Assembly (NCBI RefSeq): GCF_003253005.1 | Contig: NZ_QEPZ01000001.1 | Location: forward strand, 62,001-126,000 | Origin: Haemophilus parainfluenzae | GTDB lineage: Bacteria; Pseudomonadota; Gammaproteobacteria; Enterobacterales; Pasteurellaceae | Length of the DNA stretch: 64,000 nt | Direction: 5' to 3' | Part shown: positions 33,984 to 43,968 of the stretch, piece after piece | Numbering within the stretch: position 1 is the stretch's first letter | Layout of the letters: every line of letters starts with the position of its first letter | Made by a program: the position numbers and the translations under genes | The notes under the pieces: model-generated | Databases searched by the model: none | The model's input: only the letters and a program-made list of their open reading frames with translations | What the model was told of the DNA's origin: nothing

Positions 33984-35339
33984 TTAATTTCCTGAAATTT
34001 TCATCTTATCTAACAAGATTGAACCTGTTTGAATATTGGAACGATGTTCAACATCATCTGCTACTGCCACAATATTTTTTAACATATCCTGCAATTGACC
34101 AGCAATGGTAATTTCAGCAACTGGATATTGGATTTCACCATTCTCCACCCAGAAGCCTGCTGCGCCACGGGAATAATCCCCCGTCACAATATTTACGCCT
34201 TGCCCCATGACCTCTGTCACCAATAAACCGGTGCCCATTTGGCGTAAAAGTGCGGTCAATCCACCCGTTAAAGTTGGTTTCACGAGCCAGTTGTGAATAC
34301 CACCTGCATGACCAGTACTTTGCATGCCCATTTTTCTACCACTGTAACTGGTGAGCAAATAGGTTTGCAATACGCCATCTTGAATAATTTCAAGATCCTG
34401 TGTTCGTACCCCTTCGCTATCAAAAGGTGTAGAGGCTAAACGTTTTAACAAATGCGGACGCTCACTAATTTGGAACCAATCTGGCAACACTTGTTTTCCA
34501 AGATGATCGAGCAAGAAACTGGATTTACGATATAAGCTGCCTCCACTAATCGCTCCCGTTAAATGGGAGATTAATCCTGTTGCCACATCATTTAAGAAAA
34601 TCACTGGCACTTCACGTGTCGTTAATTTTTGTGGATTTAAACGCGCAATCACTTTTTTCGCACAATTCTGCCCTACCCAATCCGCTGAAGAAAGCTCATC
34701 AAACTCACGTGAAACCGTATATTCGTAATCATTTTCAAGTTGATCTAGCTCGCCACCAATCACCGAACAAGATAAAGAATAGCGGCTAGATAAGTAACTT
34801 TGTAGCATGCCATGTGTATTACCATAAACACGCACACCGGTATGCGAATTAAAGCTTGCGCCATTACTATTCACAATTTTATCATCGTATTCCAAAGCCG
34901 CGTTTTCAGCTTCTAAAGCTAATTTCGTAGCCTGTTCGACATCAACACTTGCCCCATGATAAAGCGCTAAGTCAGGTGCTTCAAAAGCCATTAGTTCTTT
35001 ATCCGCTAGCCCTGTACAATCATCTGGCGAGGTATATTTTGCAATAGCAAGCGCTGCTTCAACGGTATTTTTAATGGCTTCATCGCTTAAGTCTGAGGTA
35101 GACGCATTGCCTTTTTGTTGGCCTAAATAAACAGAAATACCTAATGCCCCATCATTAGTAAATTCAACATTTTCAATCTCTTGCAGACGGGTTGAAACCG
35201 ATAAACCACTCACTTTTGTCACACCGACTTCAGCGGTTGCCCCCGCTTTCTGCGCGGTTTCAATCGCAAAACTGACTGCATCACGCAATGTTTGCTCTTG
35301 AGATTTTAAAAGTGCGGTTAAATTTTCTGCTGTTTTCAT
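33984..35339 (-). CDS. pmbA: TldE/PmbA metalloprotease-complex subunit
   Basis: PmbA (TldE) with TldD forms a zinc protease complex that matures peptides such as microcin B17 and acts on unfolded proteins; TldE itself lacks the zinc motif. I use the ATG at 35339 (451 residues), preceded by AGGATT; the frame runs 10 codons further up without support. Landmarks: [66 protein letters not shown] and the C-terminal [28 protein letters not shown]. Two uptake signals lie inside it. It is divergent from darP, the E. coli arrangement too. Confidence 0.95.
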   Translation of the reverse strand: MKTAENLTALLKSQEQTLRDAVSFAIETAQKAGATAEVGVTKVSGLSVSTRLQEIENVEFTNDGALGISVYLGQQKGNASTSDLSDEAIKNTVEAALAIAKYTSPDDCTGLADKELMAFEAPDLALYHGASVDVEQATKLALEAENAALEYDDKIVNSNGASFNSHTGVRVYGNTHGMLQSYLSSRYSLSCSVIGGELDQLENDYEYTVSREFDELSSADWVGQNCAKKVIARLNPQKLTTREVPVIFLNDVATGLISHLTGAISGGSLYRKSSFLLDHLGKQVLPDWFQISERPHLLKRLASTPFDSEGVRTQDLEIIQDGVLQTYLLTSYSGRKMGMQSTGHAGGIHNWLVKPTLTGGLTALLRQMGTGLLVTEVMGQGVNIVTGDYSRGAAGFWVENGEIQYPVAEITIAGQLQDMLKNIVAVADDVEHRSNIQTGSILLDKMKISGN

Positions 35340-35427
35340 AATGATAATCCTATTAAAAATTTGCGCCATTTTATCTTATTTTGAAAGTTTATGCTAAAAT
35401 GCACCAAATTTTTCATAAGGTAATAGA

Positions 35428-35964
35428 ATGGCAAAACGTAAGAAAAAAGAAGCCTTTGATTGGGAAGATGAAGACCAAGAAGAGATTATTTGGGTAAGTA
35501 AAAGTGAAATCAAACGCGACGCTGAGGATTTAAAACAGCTCGGCGAGAAATTGGTGAACTTAACCAAAGCAAATCTGACTAAGGTTCCACTAGACGATAG
35601 CTTGAAAGATGCCATTGGATTAGCGCAACGCCTGCAAAAAGAGGCGCGTCGTCGCCAATTACAATATATCGGTAAGCTCTTACGCTCAATTGATGCAGAG
35701 CCTATTCGTGAAGCTTTAGAAAAAATTGAAAACAAACATAATCAGCAGCAAGCGATGTTGCATAAATTGGAAATCTTACGTGATGAGTTGGTTGCGAAAG
35801 GTGATGTGGCACTGACTGATTTGTTAAATGAGCATCCTTCTGCAGATCGCCAACAATTACGTAATTTGATTCGTGCAGCACAAAAAGAAAAGGAACAAAA
35901 TAAGCCGTCAAAAGCTTATCGCGAGATTTATCAGATCTTAAAAACACTCATTTTAGAAGACTAA
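35428..35964 (+). CDS. darP: Ribosome-associated protein DarP (YjgA)
   Basis: DarP (YjgA, DUF615) associates with the large ribosomal subunit during late assembly. The 178 residues are almost wholly helical and highly charged, as in the family. Landmarks are [25 protein letters not shown] at about residue 30, [34 protein letters not shown] in the middle, and [29 protein letters not shown] near the C-terminus. It is divergent from pmbA. An uptake signal lies in the gap to lptC. Confidence 0.94.
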   Translation: MAKRKKKEAFDWEDEDQEEIIWVSKSEIKRDAEDLKQLGEKLVNLTKANLTKVPLDDSLKDAIGLAQRLQKEARRRQLQYIGKLLRSIDAEPIREALEKIENKHNQQQAMLHKLEILRDELVAKGDVALTDLLNEHPSADRQQLRNLIRAAQKEKEQNKPSKAYREIYQILKTLILED

Positions 35965-36045
35965 AATACAGCTATTTTTGACCGCACTTTGTGTCAAAAA
36001 AGTGCTATGATTGGTTACCCTTTTAAGAAGGAAAGAACGTTATTT

Positions 36046-36654
36046 ATGAATATTCGTTGGAATATTATTTTAGGTGTCATCGCCCTGGCTTTATTAGGCT
36101 GGTATTATTCGCTTAATCAAGATCATAGCGATTTACAAAGCCTCATTAAAAAGCCTGATAGCCCAGAATACGTCGGCAATAAAATGGAAACTACCGTATT
36201 CTCGCCTGAAGGTAAAAAGCAATATCTCGCGATTTCCGACAAAGTGGAATATTACACACAAGACGGTCATACGGATTTTATTTCGCCGTTAGTCTATCTT
36301 TTTGATGTCTCTTTAGATAATAAAGACAAAGAAGTGAAAACCGATAAAATTCAATTAGAAAAACAAAATTGGAAGCTTAGCGCGAAAAAGGCAAAATTAA
36401 CAAAAGATCAAATGCTCTATCTTGAAGGCGGTGTAGTTGCCGAGAGCCTTGATCCTTTATCTCGCCTGCAACGCGTTGAGACCGAAGCGGCAGTGATTAA
36501 TTTAAAAACACAAGACATTACTTCCGATACACAAGTAAAAATTAACGGATTAAACTTTAACTCAAGTGGATTAAAGTTGGTCGGAAATTTACGTCAGCAA
36601 GTTGCAACTCTAAAGGAACAGGTAAAAACATATTATGAAATCAACAAACAATAA
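36046..36654 (+). CDS. lptC: Lipopolysaccharide export protein LptC
   Basis: LptC is a bitopic inner-membrane protein that passes lipopolysaccharide (here lipooligosaccharide) from LptBFG to LptA. I use the ATG at 36046 (202 residues): AAGGAAAG lies upstream, and the protein then begins MNIRWNIILGVIALALLGWYYSL, the single N-terminal transmembrane helix. The rest is a periplasmic beta-jellyroll with PEYVGNKMETTVFSPEGKKQYLAISDKVEYY and LEGGVVAE. It overlaps lptA by 20 bases and begins the lptC-lptA-lptB-ptsN-rapZ operon. Confidence 0.95.
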   Translation: MNIRWNIILGVIALALLGWYYSLNQDHSDLQSLIKKPDSPEYVGNKMETTVFSPEGKKQYLAISDKVEYYTQDGHTDFISPLVYLFDVSLDNKDKEVKTDKIQLEKQNWKLSAKKAKLTKDQMLYLEGGVVAESLDPLSRLQRVETEAAVINLKTQDITSDTQVKINGLNFNSSGLKLVGNLRQQVATLKEQVKTYYEINKQ

Positions 36655-37153
36655 AATTCTGCTTTTAACAGCGTTAATGATGACTTCCTTATCTGCTTTT
36701 GCGTTAAAAGACGATACCAATAAACCGATTAATATTGTCTCAGATAATCAATCTTTAGATATGGAAAACAGCGTGGTAACCTTTACGGATAACGTTGTGA
36801 TTACACAAGGTTCCATTTTGATTAAAGCCAATAAAGTGGTCATTACTCGTCCGCCAGAAAATTCAGGTAAAAAAGAAACTGTTGAGGCTTTTGGCACCCC
36901 TGTTACCTTCCACCAACAACTTGATGACGGTAAACCGGTTGATGGTAAAGCGAATAATGTTCACTACGATTTAGGCACAGAATTCTTAACATTAACCGGT
37001 AAAGCTGAATTAAAACAATTAGATAGCAAAATTAACGGTGAACGCATCACTTATGATGTGAAAAAACAGCAGTTAAAAGCCAATGGTAATGGAAAATCAC
37101 GAGTACAAACCGTCTTAATTCCAACCCAATTACAACAAAAAGGTAAAAAATAA
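36635..37153 (+). CDS. lptA: Lipopolysaccharide transport periplasmic protein LptA
   Basis: LptA forms the periplasmic bridge of beta-jellyrolls between LptC and the outer-membrane LptDE complex. The 172 residues start with a signal peptide (MKSTNNKILLLTALMMTSLSAFA). The OstA-like fold follows: KPINIVSDNQSLDMENSVVTFTDNVVITQGSI, then VTFHQQLDDGKPVDGKANNVHYD and LTGKAELKQLDSKINGERITYDV. The C-terminus ends basic (QQKGKK). The start lies within the end of lptC, and lptB begins 3 bases after the stop, so the three are tightly coupled. Confidence 0.96.
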   Translation: MKSTNNKILLLTALMMTSLSAFALKDDTNKPINIVSDNQSLDMENSVVTFTDNVVITQGSILIKANKVVITRPPENSGKKETVEAFGTPVTFHQQLDDGKPVDGKANNVHYDLGTEFLTLTGKAELKQLDSKINGERITYDVKKQQLKANGNGKSRVQTVLIPTQLQQKGKK

Positions 37154-37156
37154 CAG

Positions 37157-37882
37157 ATGTCTGTATTACAAGCTGAATTCCTCGCAAAAAGCTATAAAAG
37201 CCGAAAAGTGGTTTCTGATGTGAGTTTAACCGTAAACTCCAATGAAATTGTTGGCTTACTTGGTCCAAATGGTGCAGGTAAAACCACTACTTTCTACATG
37301 GTCGTCGGTTTAGTGCGTCACGATCAGGGAAAAATCACCATTGATGGAGATGATATTAGCGTATTGCCTATGCATGAACGTGCACGCCAAGGAATTGGCT
37401 ATTTACCTCAAGAAGCCTCTATTTTCCGCCGTTTAACGGTGTATGAAAATCTTATGGCGGTATTAGAAATTCGTAAAGATCTCACTGCAGAACAACGCAG
37501 AGAGAGAGCGGATGAGTTAATTGATGAGTTCAATATTAGTCATATTCGTGATAGCCTGGGACAATCGCTTTCTGGTGGTGAACGTCGTCGAGTAGAAATT
37601 GCGCGCGCCTTAGCTGCAAATCCAAAATTTATTTTATTAGATGAACCTTTTGCGGGGGTGGATCCTATTTCGGTCACGGATATTAAGAAAATCATCACGG
37701 ATCTCCGTAATCGTGGCTTAGGCGTGTTAATTACTGACCATAACGTACGCGAAACCCTTGATGTTTGTGAACGCGCTTACATTGTTGGTGAAGGGAAAAT
37801 TATCGCGACCGGCACACCAGAAAAAGTCATGAATGATGAGCACGTTAAACGTGTCTATTTAGGCGAACAATTTAAACTATAA
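37157..37882 (+). CDS. lptB: Lipopolysaccharide export ATPase LptB
   Basis: LptB is the cytoplasmic ATPase of the LptB2FG exporter. The 241 residues show an ordinary ABC layout: Walker [13 protein letters not shown] at about residue 36, Q-loop YLPQEASIF, signature [15 protein letters not shown], Walker [14 protein letters not shown], and the H-loop ITDHNVRE. LptF and LptG are not in this window. ptsN follows 3 bases after the stop. Confidence 0.97.
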   Translation: MSVLQAEFLAKSYKSRKVVSDVSLTVNSNEIVGLLGPNGAGKTTTFYMVVGLVRHDQGKITIDGDDISVLPMHERARQGIGYLPQEASIFRRLTVYENLMAVLEIRKDLTAEQRRERADELIDEFNISHIRDSLGQSLSGGERRRVEIARALAANPKFILLDEPFAGVDPISVTDIKKIITDLRNRGLGVLITDHNVRETLDVCERAYIVGEGKIIATGTPEKVMNDEHVKRVYLGEQFKL

Positions 37883-37885
37883 CCT

Positions 37886-38404
37886 ATGAAATTTACGACA
37901 TTGCTCTCCCCTGATGATATTCGTCAGGGGGTTGCTTTTTCTAGCAAGAAACGATTATTTGAATCTATTGCCGCGTTCGTTGTGGAAAAACTTCACTGCG
38001 AAAATGGTGAACAGGCTTGTTTTGAATGTTTATTTGAACGGGAAAAATTAGGTAATTCAGGATTAGGCAATGGTGTTGCTATGCCTAAAGCCAAGTTACC
38101 TACTACGGTCTCAGATAAGATCCTAACGGTATTTATGCAATTAGAAACGCCTGTCGAATATGATGCGGCTGATAATAAACCCGTGGATATCGTTTTTGCA
38201 GTGCTCGTACCCGAAAATCACTGCCAAGAATATATTCCTGTTCTGGCAGAACTCAACAAAAAATTAACTGATAAAAACTTAATTAAACAACTTCGTTCAG
38301 CACAAAATGCGGATGAAATTTGGCAAATTTTTGAATGTGCCGATCATTCAGAGGAATCTGAGGATGACACAAATTTAGATAATATTGAACCTCAAGAGGT
38401 ATAA
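37886..38404 (+). CDS. ptsN: EIIA-Ntr-like protein (PtsN) with Lys in place of the phosphorylated His
   Basis: PtsN (EIIA-Ntr) ends the nitrogen PTS phosphorelay and in E. coli regulates potassium transport and other targets. The 172-residue protein has the EIIA-2 fold (LFEREKLGNSGLGNGVAMPKAK, VFMQLETPVEYDAADNKPVDIVFAVLVP). E. coli PtsN reads GIAIPHGKL, with phospho-accepting His73; here the equivalent site reads GVAMPKAKL, with Lys68 encoded by AAA at 38087-38089. So this protein probably cannot be phosphorylated. The C-terminal tail is strongly acidic. It lies between lptB and rapZ as usual, so it is the genomic ptsN slot, not a stray paralogue. Confidence 0.9.
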   Translation: MKFTTLLSPDDIRQGVAFSSKKRLFESIAAFVVEKLHCENGEQACFECLFEREKLGNSGLGNGVAMPKAKLPTTVSDKILTVFMQLETPVEYDAADNKPVDIVFAVLVPENHCQEYIPVLAELNKKLTDKNLIKQLRSAQNADEIWQIFECADHSEESEDDTNLDNIEPQEV

Positions 38405-38435
38405 CCTAACCTACCAACCATAAGGAATCACGCAG

Positions 38436-39293
38436 ATGGAAATTATTATTATCAGCGGTCGCTCCGGAGCTGGGAAATCTGTCGCATTACGAGCCTTGGA
38501 AGATATGGGCTATTATTGCGTGGATAACCTTCCTCTCAATTTACTTCCTCAACTCACGCAGATTCTTGCTAACACTCAATCGGCTGTTGCAATCAGCCTT
38601 GATATTCGAAATCTTCCTCATTCCAGTGCTGATTTAGACAAAATTTTGACTGATATTCAAGCCTCTTATTCCGTCAAAATCATCTTTCTAGACAGCGATC
38701 GTAGTACACTTATTCGCCGTTACAGCGATTCACGTCGTCTTCATCCGCTTTCAGCTCAAGATCTCCCACTTGAATCAGCGATTGATTTAGAATATCAGCA
38801 ACTTGAGCCTTTAATTCAACATGCTAATTTTATTATTGATACTGCACCACTTTCGACTCATGCGTTATCTGAACGTTTAAGAGAAGTTTTACGTGGTAAT
38901 ACGGATAAAGAACTTAAGATAGTGGTTGAGTCATTCGGCTTTAAATATGGTATTCCACTTGATGCTGATTATGTCTTTGATGTGCGTTTTCTACCTAACC
39001 CGCACTGGAACCCAGAACTGCGCCCAATGACGGGGCTTGATGAACCTGTTGCACAATTTTTACTTGCACATGATGAAGTGAATAATTTTATCTACCAAAC
39101 ACGCAATTACATTGAAACGTGGTTACCGATGTTAGAGCAAAATAACCGAAGCTATCTCACTATTGCCATCGGCTGTACAGGAGGTAAACATCGTTCTGTT
39201 TACATTGCTCAACAAATTGGTGAATATTTCCAAGCCAAAGGCAAGAATGTGAAAATTCAACATAAATCCTTGGAAAAGAATAAAAAGAATTAA
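38436..39293 (+). CDS. rapZ: RNase adapter protein RapZ
   Basis: RapZ binds the small RNA GlmZ in E. coli and brings it to RNase E, adjusting glucosamine-6-phosphate synthesis. The 285 residues match the family. Walker A is [19 protein letters not shown] at residue 8, Walker B-like [11 protein letters not shown] follows at about 90, and the C-terminal RNA-binding domain has [27 protein letters not shown] and [14 protein letters not shown], ending in a basic tail. No GlmY/GlmZ-like gene was recognised here, so the target in this organism is open. It ends the lpt operon, and a strong terminator follows. Confidence 0.95.
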   Translation: MEIIIISGRSGAGKSVALRALEDMGYYCVDNLPLNLLPQLTQILANTQSAVAISLDIRNLPHSSADLDKILTDIQASYSVKIIFLDSDRSTLIRRYSDSRRLHPLSAQDLPLESAIDLEYQQLEPLIQHANFIIDTAPLSTHALSERLREVLRGNTDKELKIVVESFGFKYGIPLDADYVFDVRFLPNPHWNPELRPMTGLDEPVAQFLLAHDEVNNFIYQTRNYIETWLPMLEQNNRSYLTIAIGCTGGKHRSVYIAQQIGEYFQAKGKNVKIQHKSLEKNKKN

Positions 39294-39303
39294 TCAAACC
39301 ATA

Positions 39304-39332
39304 AAAAAACGCAGCGACTTGCTGCGTTTTTT
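39304..39332. terminator. Bidirectional terminator between rapZ and the M15 peptidase
   Basis: ACGCAGC-gactt-GCTGCGT with As before and Ts after, placed between two converging genes. Confidence 0.88.
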
Positions 39333-39333
39333 G

Positions 39334-40014
39334 TTAAACCACATACTGCTCAAAAATCTCTGACAAATGCGTAATTAACGTTTCTTTTCCAGCCACGGTT
39401 TCATGCTGCCAAACCTGCAATAACACATCTGGCGTAAATAATCGTGAGGCCTGCTCTGCCAACGGTAAATAGCTAATATGCCAAGGCTCTCGGCCTATTT
39501 TTTTACCTTCTGGTTGGCTGATAAATGGCAAAGCAAAATCAAAGTGCGGTAGATTTTCAGTGAGAAATTCACTTAACTCAAAGAAATAGCCACCGCGTTC
39601 ATATTCCCAAGGTTCAAGTTGTAAAGATTGACCTTGCGGCAAAAGATCAGGATCAAAAATATCGATTTCTGTTCCCCAATGATGACGACTTCCCCCAGGA
39701 AGCGCTGACCAACGTAAAATGGCTTGTGCTTTTTGCCAATCATCGAACGACGTTAAATCTAATGGATTTCCCGCATCATCATGCACTTTGCGTTCGCCGT
39801 TAAATTTACCGTTCCAAATGAGTTGTTGACGTTCAAAATCACGAAAGCTACTCGCAGGTTGCAAATTAAAGCCATTTTTGACCGCACTTTGCTGCAATCC
39901 TTGAAACGCTTTCATTGCCTCTGCTTGCAAAAAATGATTCGGAGAATGAGGTGTAGGCAAATTGATCAAATGTTCACGAGATTTGCCAGTTAACATTTCA
40001 GGCGTTAATTTCAT
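39334..40014 (-). CDS. M15-family D-Ala-D-Ala carboxypeptidase-like protein
   Basis: A 226-residue peptidase M15 (VanY/DdpX-type) protein, probably trimming D-alanine from peptidoglycan peptides. Zinc-site features are PASSFRDFERQQLIWNGKF (conserved SSFRD-type Arg), SRHHWGTEIDIFD (HxxxxxxD zinc ligands) and EPWHISYLP (third ligand His, preceded by the catalytic Glu). There is no clear signal peptide, so location is uncertain; a cytoplasmic or recycling role would also fit. The stop of dapE lies one base upstream of the start, so it is transcribed with dapE, a link to meso-DAP metabolism. An uptake signal lies inside. Confidence 0.88.
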   Translation of the reverse strand: MKLTPEMLTGKSREHLINLPTPHSPNHFLQAEAMKAFQGLQQSAVKNGFNLQPASSFRDFERQQLIWNGKFNGERKVHDDAGNPLDLTSFDDWQKAQAILRWSALPGGSRHHWGTEIDIFDPDLLPQGQSLQLEPWEYERGGYFFELSEFLTENLPHFDFALPFISQPEGKKIGREPWHISYLPLAEQASRLFTPDVLLQVWQHETVAGKETLITHLSEIFEQYVV

Positions 40015-40015
40015 C

Positions 40016-41149
40016 TTACTTGTCCAATAAATTCACTAACATTTGATGATAAATCTGACCGCACTTGGCAAGATCATCTACACTGACACATTCATTTACT
40101 TTATGAATCGTCGCATTAAGTGGCCCAAATTCCACTACTTCAGCCCCCATTAACGCAATAAAACGTCCGTCAGAGGTACCACCGCCTGTTTCTGCTTGTG
40201 GTGTAATACCAGTTGTTTGCTCAATTGCCGTCGTTAACGCATCTAATAATTTGCCCGGTTTCGTCAAAAATGGTTTACCCGATAAATTCCAATCAATACG
40301 GTATTTCAAACCATGCTTTTCGAGCATTTCTGCCACTTTCTGCTTAATGCTTTCATCAGTCACTTCTGTACAATAACGTAAATTGAATTGCACATAAAGC
40401 TCACCAGGGATGACATTATTACTCCCTGTACCTGCATGAATATTCGCAATTTGCAAACTGGTCGGCGGGAAAAATTCGTTGCCGTTATCCCATGGATATG
40501 TGGTTAATTCCTGTAAGAACGGCGCTGCTTTATGGATTGGGTTTTCCGCTAAATGAGGATAAGCCACATGACCTTGAATGCCTTGAATGTAGAGGTTACC
40601 TGTAATCGAACCCCGACGACCATTTTTGACTACATCGCCTAATGTTTTTGAACTAGACGGCTCACCTACCATGCAATAAGTAATTTTCTCACCGCGCGCC
40701 ATTAATGTCTCGACAACACGTACCGTACCATCTTTCGCAACGGCCTCTTCATCAGAAGTAATCAACAAAGCAATCGTGCCTTTATGATTAGGATTAGCTT
40801 TTACATATTCTTCCACCGCCACAATCATTGCTGCTAATGAGCCTTTCATATCTGCCGCACCACGACCATAAAGCATATCATCCACAATTTCGGCAGAAAA
40901 CGGCAGATAAGTCCATTGTGTTTCATCTCCGGTCGGTACCACATCGGTATGCCCAGCAAAGGCGATGACTGGCTCACCACTACCATGCTTCGCCCATAAA
41001 TTTAACGTATCGTTGAAAGGCATCCATTCAATTTGAAAGCCGCGTTTTTCCAAACGTTCCGCAATTAGTTGCTGACAGCCCTCATCATTTGGGCTAATAG
41101 AGAGGCGACGAATTAATGCTTGTGCAAGCTCAATAGTTTTTTGTTTCAT
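40016..41149 (-). CDS. dapE: Succinyl-diaminopimelate desuccinylase
   Basis: DapE removes succinate from N-succinyl-L,L-diaminopimelate, a step of lysine and meso-DAP synthesis. The 377 residues match the family. The metal-binding motifs are [12 protein letters not shown] (His), [14 protein letters not shown] (bridging Asp), [12 protein letters not shown] (catalytic Glu), [12 protein letters not shown], and the C-terminal [14 protein letters not shown] (His). The M15 peptidase gene follows after one base. An uptake signal encodes part of the C-terminus near 40061. Confidence 0.97.
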   Translation of the reverse strand: MKQKTIELAQALIRRLSISPNDEGCQQLIAERLEKRGFQIEWMPFNDTLNLWAKHGSGEPVIAFAGHTDVVPTGDETQWTYLPFSAEIVDDMLYGRGAADMKGSLAAMIVAVEEYVKANPNHKGTIALLITSDEEAVAKDGTVRVVETLMARGEKITYCMVGEPSSSKTLGDVVKNGRRGSITGNLYIQGIQGHVAYPHLAENPIHKAAPFLQELTTYPWDNGNEFFPPTSLQIANIHAGTGSNNVIPGELYVQFNLRYCTEVTDESIKQKVAEMLEKHGLKYRIDWNLSGKPFLTKPGKLLDALTTAIEQTTGITPQAETGGGTSDGRFIALMGAEVVEFGPLNATIHKVNECVSVDDLAKCGQIYHQMLVNLLDK

Positions 41150-41220
41150 AATATTCAGTGACGACTAAAAGTGCGCTCTAATTTAACAAAATTTTCCTTC
41201 AATTTAAATCTGTTCAAATA

Positions 41221-41249
41221 AAAAACGGACAAACTCGTTATCCGTTTTT
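41221..41249 (-). terminator. Terminator after the copper-receptor pseudogene
   Basis: AAAAACGGA and TCCGTTTTT arms around an 11-nt loop, 20 bases beyond the minus-strand stop at 41268. Confidence 0.8.
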
Positions 41250-41267
41250 ATTAGTTTATGAAGAATA

Positions 41268-42446
41268 CTAGAATTGAACTTGCAAACGTAACCAATATTG
41301 ACGTCCTGGCTCATTCACTCGAACAGTTTGAAGTCCCGCTGAAGGATCAGTACCTTTACTCACAAACTCAGCATAGGATTTATTAAATAAGTTATCAATT
41401 CCGCCCTGCAAAGTGGCATATTTATTAATTTTCCACCCTGTATTAAAGGATAACGTTCCAAAGCCTGCTGAAGCACCAATGTCTTGCCCAATAATGTTGC
41501 CTTGTCCCGCTGTATAGCGTTTTTGAGCCGAAACCACTCGCCATAATATTCCCGCGCTCAAGGTTTCATTATCCCAAGTTAATGAGTTTTTCCATTCTAA
41601 TGGCGGGGTTTGAGCGAGTGGACGGTCGTCCGTGCGATTTTTACCATAAGTATAAGCAAGACTACTACCGATTTCCCAGTGACGAGCAAATCTCCATTTG
41701 CCTTCAATTTCGCCGCCTAATCGGGTTGCCTTGATATTACTAGCTGAGACATTTTTACCCACTCGTTCTAACATAATAAAATCGTGAACATCACTACCAA
41801 ATAACGATACAGAAAAATCAAAGGCATCATTTTTCCAAATTAATCCCGTATCAATTTGGCGGTTTTGCTCTTTATCTAAAACTTGACTTGCACGGCGTTC
41901 CCAATAATCTGGCGCTCGCTCTGCAATCCCTACACCGGCATAATATTTAATGCCATTGATTTCTTCTTCCCAACGGAAGAAACCTGAATGTAAACCATAC
42001 GTATGGTTTTTATTTGGGGGATTTGCCATTAAAGTGTCGTATTCAGCTTTGACTTCATCATAACGATAACCAGAAATAAACTTACGACTATCACTTGCCG
42101 TCCAGGCCCCCTCAACAAATCCACCCCATTGAGTAAAGTTTTGCTGTGGTTGATAAGGTTTATGCGTGTAACCTTCCCCCTTCATTTCCATACGCGCAAG
42201 GTGTTTGTCGCGCATATAATCAATGCCAATCTGTAAATTAATATCCGGCCAATCAAAGGTTGCTTTCAAATGCCCTGTGTTGGTTTCACGTTTTGGATTC
42301 ATCGCTTTTTTAACTTGATTTCCCATCATGCTTAAATAACGCATACTATAAGTATCCATCACATGATCAATCTTACTTTGACCGTAGCGTAATTCAAGTT
42401 CAGTGAACCACGGTGTAATATTTTGTTGTACAAACGTATATTCCAT
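41268..42446 (-). pseudogene. TonB-dependent copper receptor, C-terminal part (frameshifted)
   Basis: This frame carries the rest of the outer-membrane barrel after the frameshift. It begins to read correctly around NITPWFTELELRYGQSKIDHVMD, which matches the OprC/NosA copper-receptor pattern; the HVM in it corresponds to the HxM copper-ligand pair known from OprC. Many beta strands follow, and the protein ends in PGRQYWLRLQVQF with the C-terminal Phe needed for barrel assembly. The reading frame differs by one from the N-terminal piece, with which it overlaps at 42359-42446. An ATG at 42446 lacks a signal peptide, so the piece alone could not reach the outer membrane. Confidence 0.85.
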
Positions 42447-43222
42447 GCATCACGATCAAACTTACTCCCATCCATCATTCGATCCGCATAAGCCGCTTCG
42501 CCTCGACTACGTTCATAAGTTCCGGTCAATAAAGTGTTTTCTGTCGGAGTGAAACCAAGCTGTAACATTTGATTACGACGCTCAAAAGAAGAATGAACGC
42601 GATTACCATCACCATCTTTGTAATTACCTGCTTCATTATGTGACACACTGGTACGTAAATAACCATATTTGCCACCCGCCATCGCATCAAAATAAGCATC
42701 ACGACGTTTATTTCCACCAAGGGTTACACTGCCATTTAAATAAGTGTTTTGCGTATCAAATTCAGGTTCTTTACGAACAAAATGTACGGCTCCAGCCACT
42801 AGACCTGTGCCTTGTGTTACTGTTTGAGGTCCTTTAGTAACAACGACTTCATCATAAGCTGATGGGAAAATATAGGCTGTTGGCGGATCCATTCGGTTGC
42901 TACACCCACCATAAATGAATTGGTCGTCTGCTTGAATATTCAAGCGAGAACCACCTAACCCGCGAAATAATGGATCACCCGAACTCCCACCTTTACGAAT
43001 CACGCTCATATTTGCCACAGAGTGCAATAAATCTGCACCATCACCAGCAGGTAAAGGTTGAAGTGTTGTTTTAGGATTAAGTTTGACTGAATTAGTATTT
43101 GTCTGAGTAACACCTGTTACCACAATGGGATCCAATAATGTTACAGACTGTATATCCTCAGCAAAAGCATTAGATATAAAAAATGAAAGAGGAAGGAGGG
43201 CAAAATAAGATTTATTATGCAT
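42359..43222 (-). pseudogene. TonB-dependent copper receptor, N-terminal part (frameshifted)
   Basis: TonB-dependent receptor of the OprC/NosA copper type. From the ATG at 43222 (AAGGATTG upstream) there is a signal peptide, MHNKSYFALLPLSFFISNAFA, then a likely TonB box (DPIVVTG). The plug domain has SVIRKGGSSGDPLFRGLGGS and IYGGCSNRMDPPTAYIFP, whose C107-x3-M111 pair equals the CxxxM copper site of OprC. After FDRDAWN the frame goes astray and ends about 20 codons later, while the correct continuation is in another frame. A single-base indel near 42433-42445 explains this. No long homopolymer lies at the site, so phase variation is not obvious. Confidence 0.87.
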
Positions 43223-43345
43223 AATCAATCCTTTGCTTGGCAATTAATTAAGAAAATTTACAATTCAATCATATAAAAAACTCCAAACAAATAACCAACA
43301 GCTATGAAATATTTATCACATCAATGATTGAACTTGCAATAACAT

Positions 43346-43367
43346 TATAATGAATCTTATTCTTATT
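43346..43367 (-). promoter_or_regulatory. Fur-like AT-rich box upstream of the copper receptor
   Basis: On the minus strand TAATAAGAATAAGATTCATTAT consists of GATAAT-like hexamers, about 125 bases before the receptor start. The 248-base gap 43223-43470 is otherwise AT-rich with no gene. A weak call; Fur control of a copper receptor would be unusual. Confidence 0.3.
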
Positions 43368-43470
43368 AAAAACAAAAGGCAAGGTCAAAAATTGACATTT
43401 TGCGATACATTTATATCAGCTTAATAACAATACTTCAGATAGAACGCTAAAACCTATTTACTAATCTATT

Positions 43471-43815
43471 TTATCTAAATGCTAAATCATACTCTTCTTC
43501 ATCATATCCAATCAATGCCTTACCATCTTGTAAAATAATCGGGCGTTTGATTAACGTTGGATTTTCAGCTAATACGGAAAGAGCGGTGGATTTCGAGAGT
43601 GTATTTTTCACATTTTCATCAAGATTACGCCAAGTTGTGCTACGTTTATTGACTAAATTTTCCCAACCAAATTGTGCTTCTGCTTGTTGTAAAAATTGAG
43701 TATCTAATCCATCAACTCGGTAATCATGTAATTTATATTCAATATTATGTTCAGTTAACCACTTCAATGCTTTTTTCACTGTATCACAGTTTTTAATGCC
43801 ATAAACAATAATCAT
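43471..43815 (-). CDS. ArsC/Spx-family reductase-like protein (YffB)
   Basis: A 114-residue thioredoxin-fold protein of the ArsC/Spx superfamily (YffB group), function not established. The N-terminal YGIKNCDTVKKALKWL has a single Cys in place of a CxxC, followed by YKLHDYRVDGLD, NKRSTTWRNL and KRPIILQDGKALIGYDEEEY with the conserved cis-Pro and Arg. In E. coli the gene often sits upstream of dapE; here dapE is about 2 kb away with the copper-receptor remnant between them, which suggests that the receptor was inserted between yffB and dapE. Confidence 0.9.
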   Translation of the reverse strand: MIIVYGIKNCDTVKKALKWLTEHNIEYKLHDYRVDGLDTQFLQQAEAQFGWENLVNKRSTTWRNLDENVKNTLSKSTALSVLAENPTLIKRPIILQDGKALIGYDEEEYDLAFR

Positions 43816-43929
43816 ATTCTCACCTCTAAAAATAAAAAATCCCCGATTTCATTTAGAACGAGGATTCTAACTGCTACATAGATTAATCACAAATAATTAA
43901 CCCGATACAAATTTTTACATCCAAAAGAA

Positions 43930-43957
43930 AAAGTGCGGTGAAAATCAACCGCACTTT
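43930..43957 (-). terminator. Inverted uptake-signal pair after the Opa-like gene
   Basis: AAAGTGCGGT and ACCGCACTTT, with an 8-nt spacer, form a 10-bp hairpin just past the minus-strand stop at 43969; TTTTCTTTT follows on that strand. Confidence 0.8.
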
Positions 43958-43968
43958 CAAAAGGGAAA

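Noticed and set aside
42433..42446. Frameshift in the copper receptor as programmed frameshifting or slippage-based phase variation
   Set aside because: No slippery heptamer, homopolymer or short tandem repeat is visible at the site; a simple indel is more likely.
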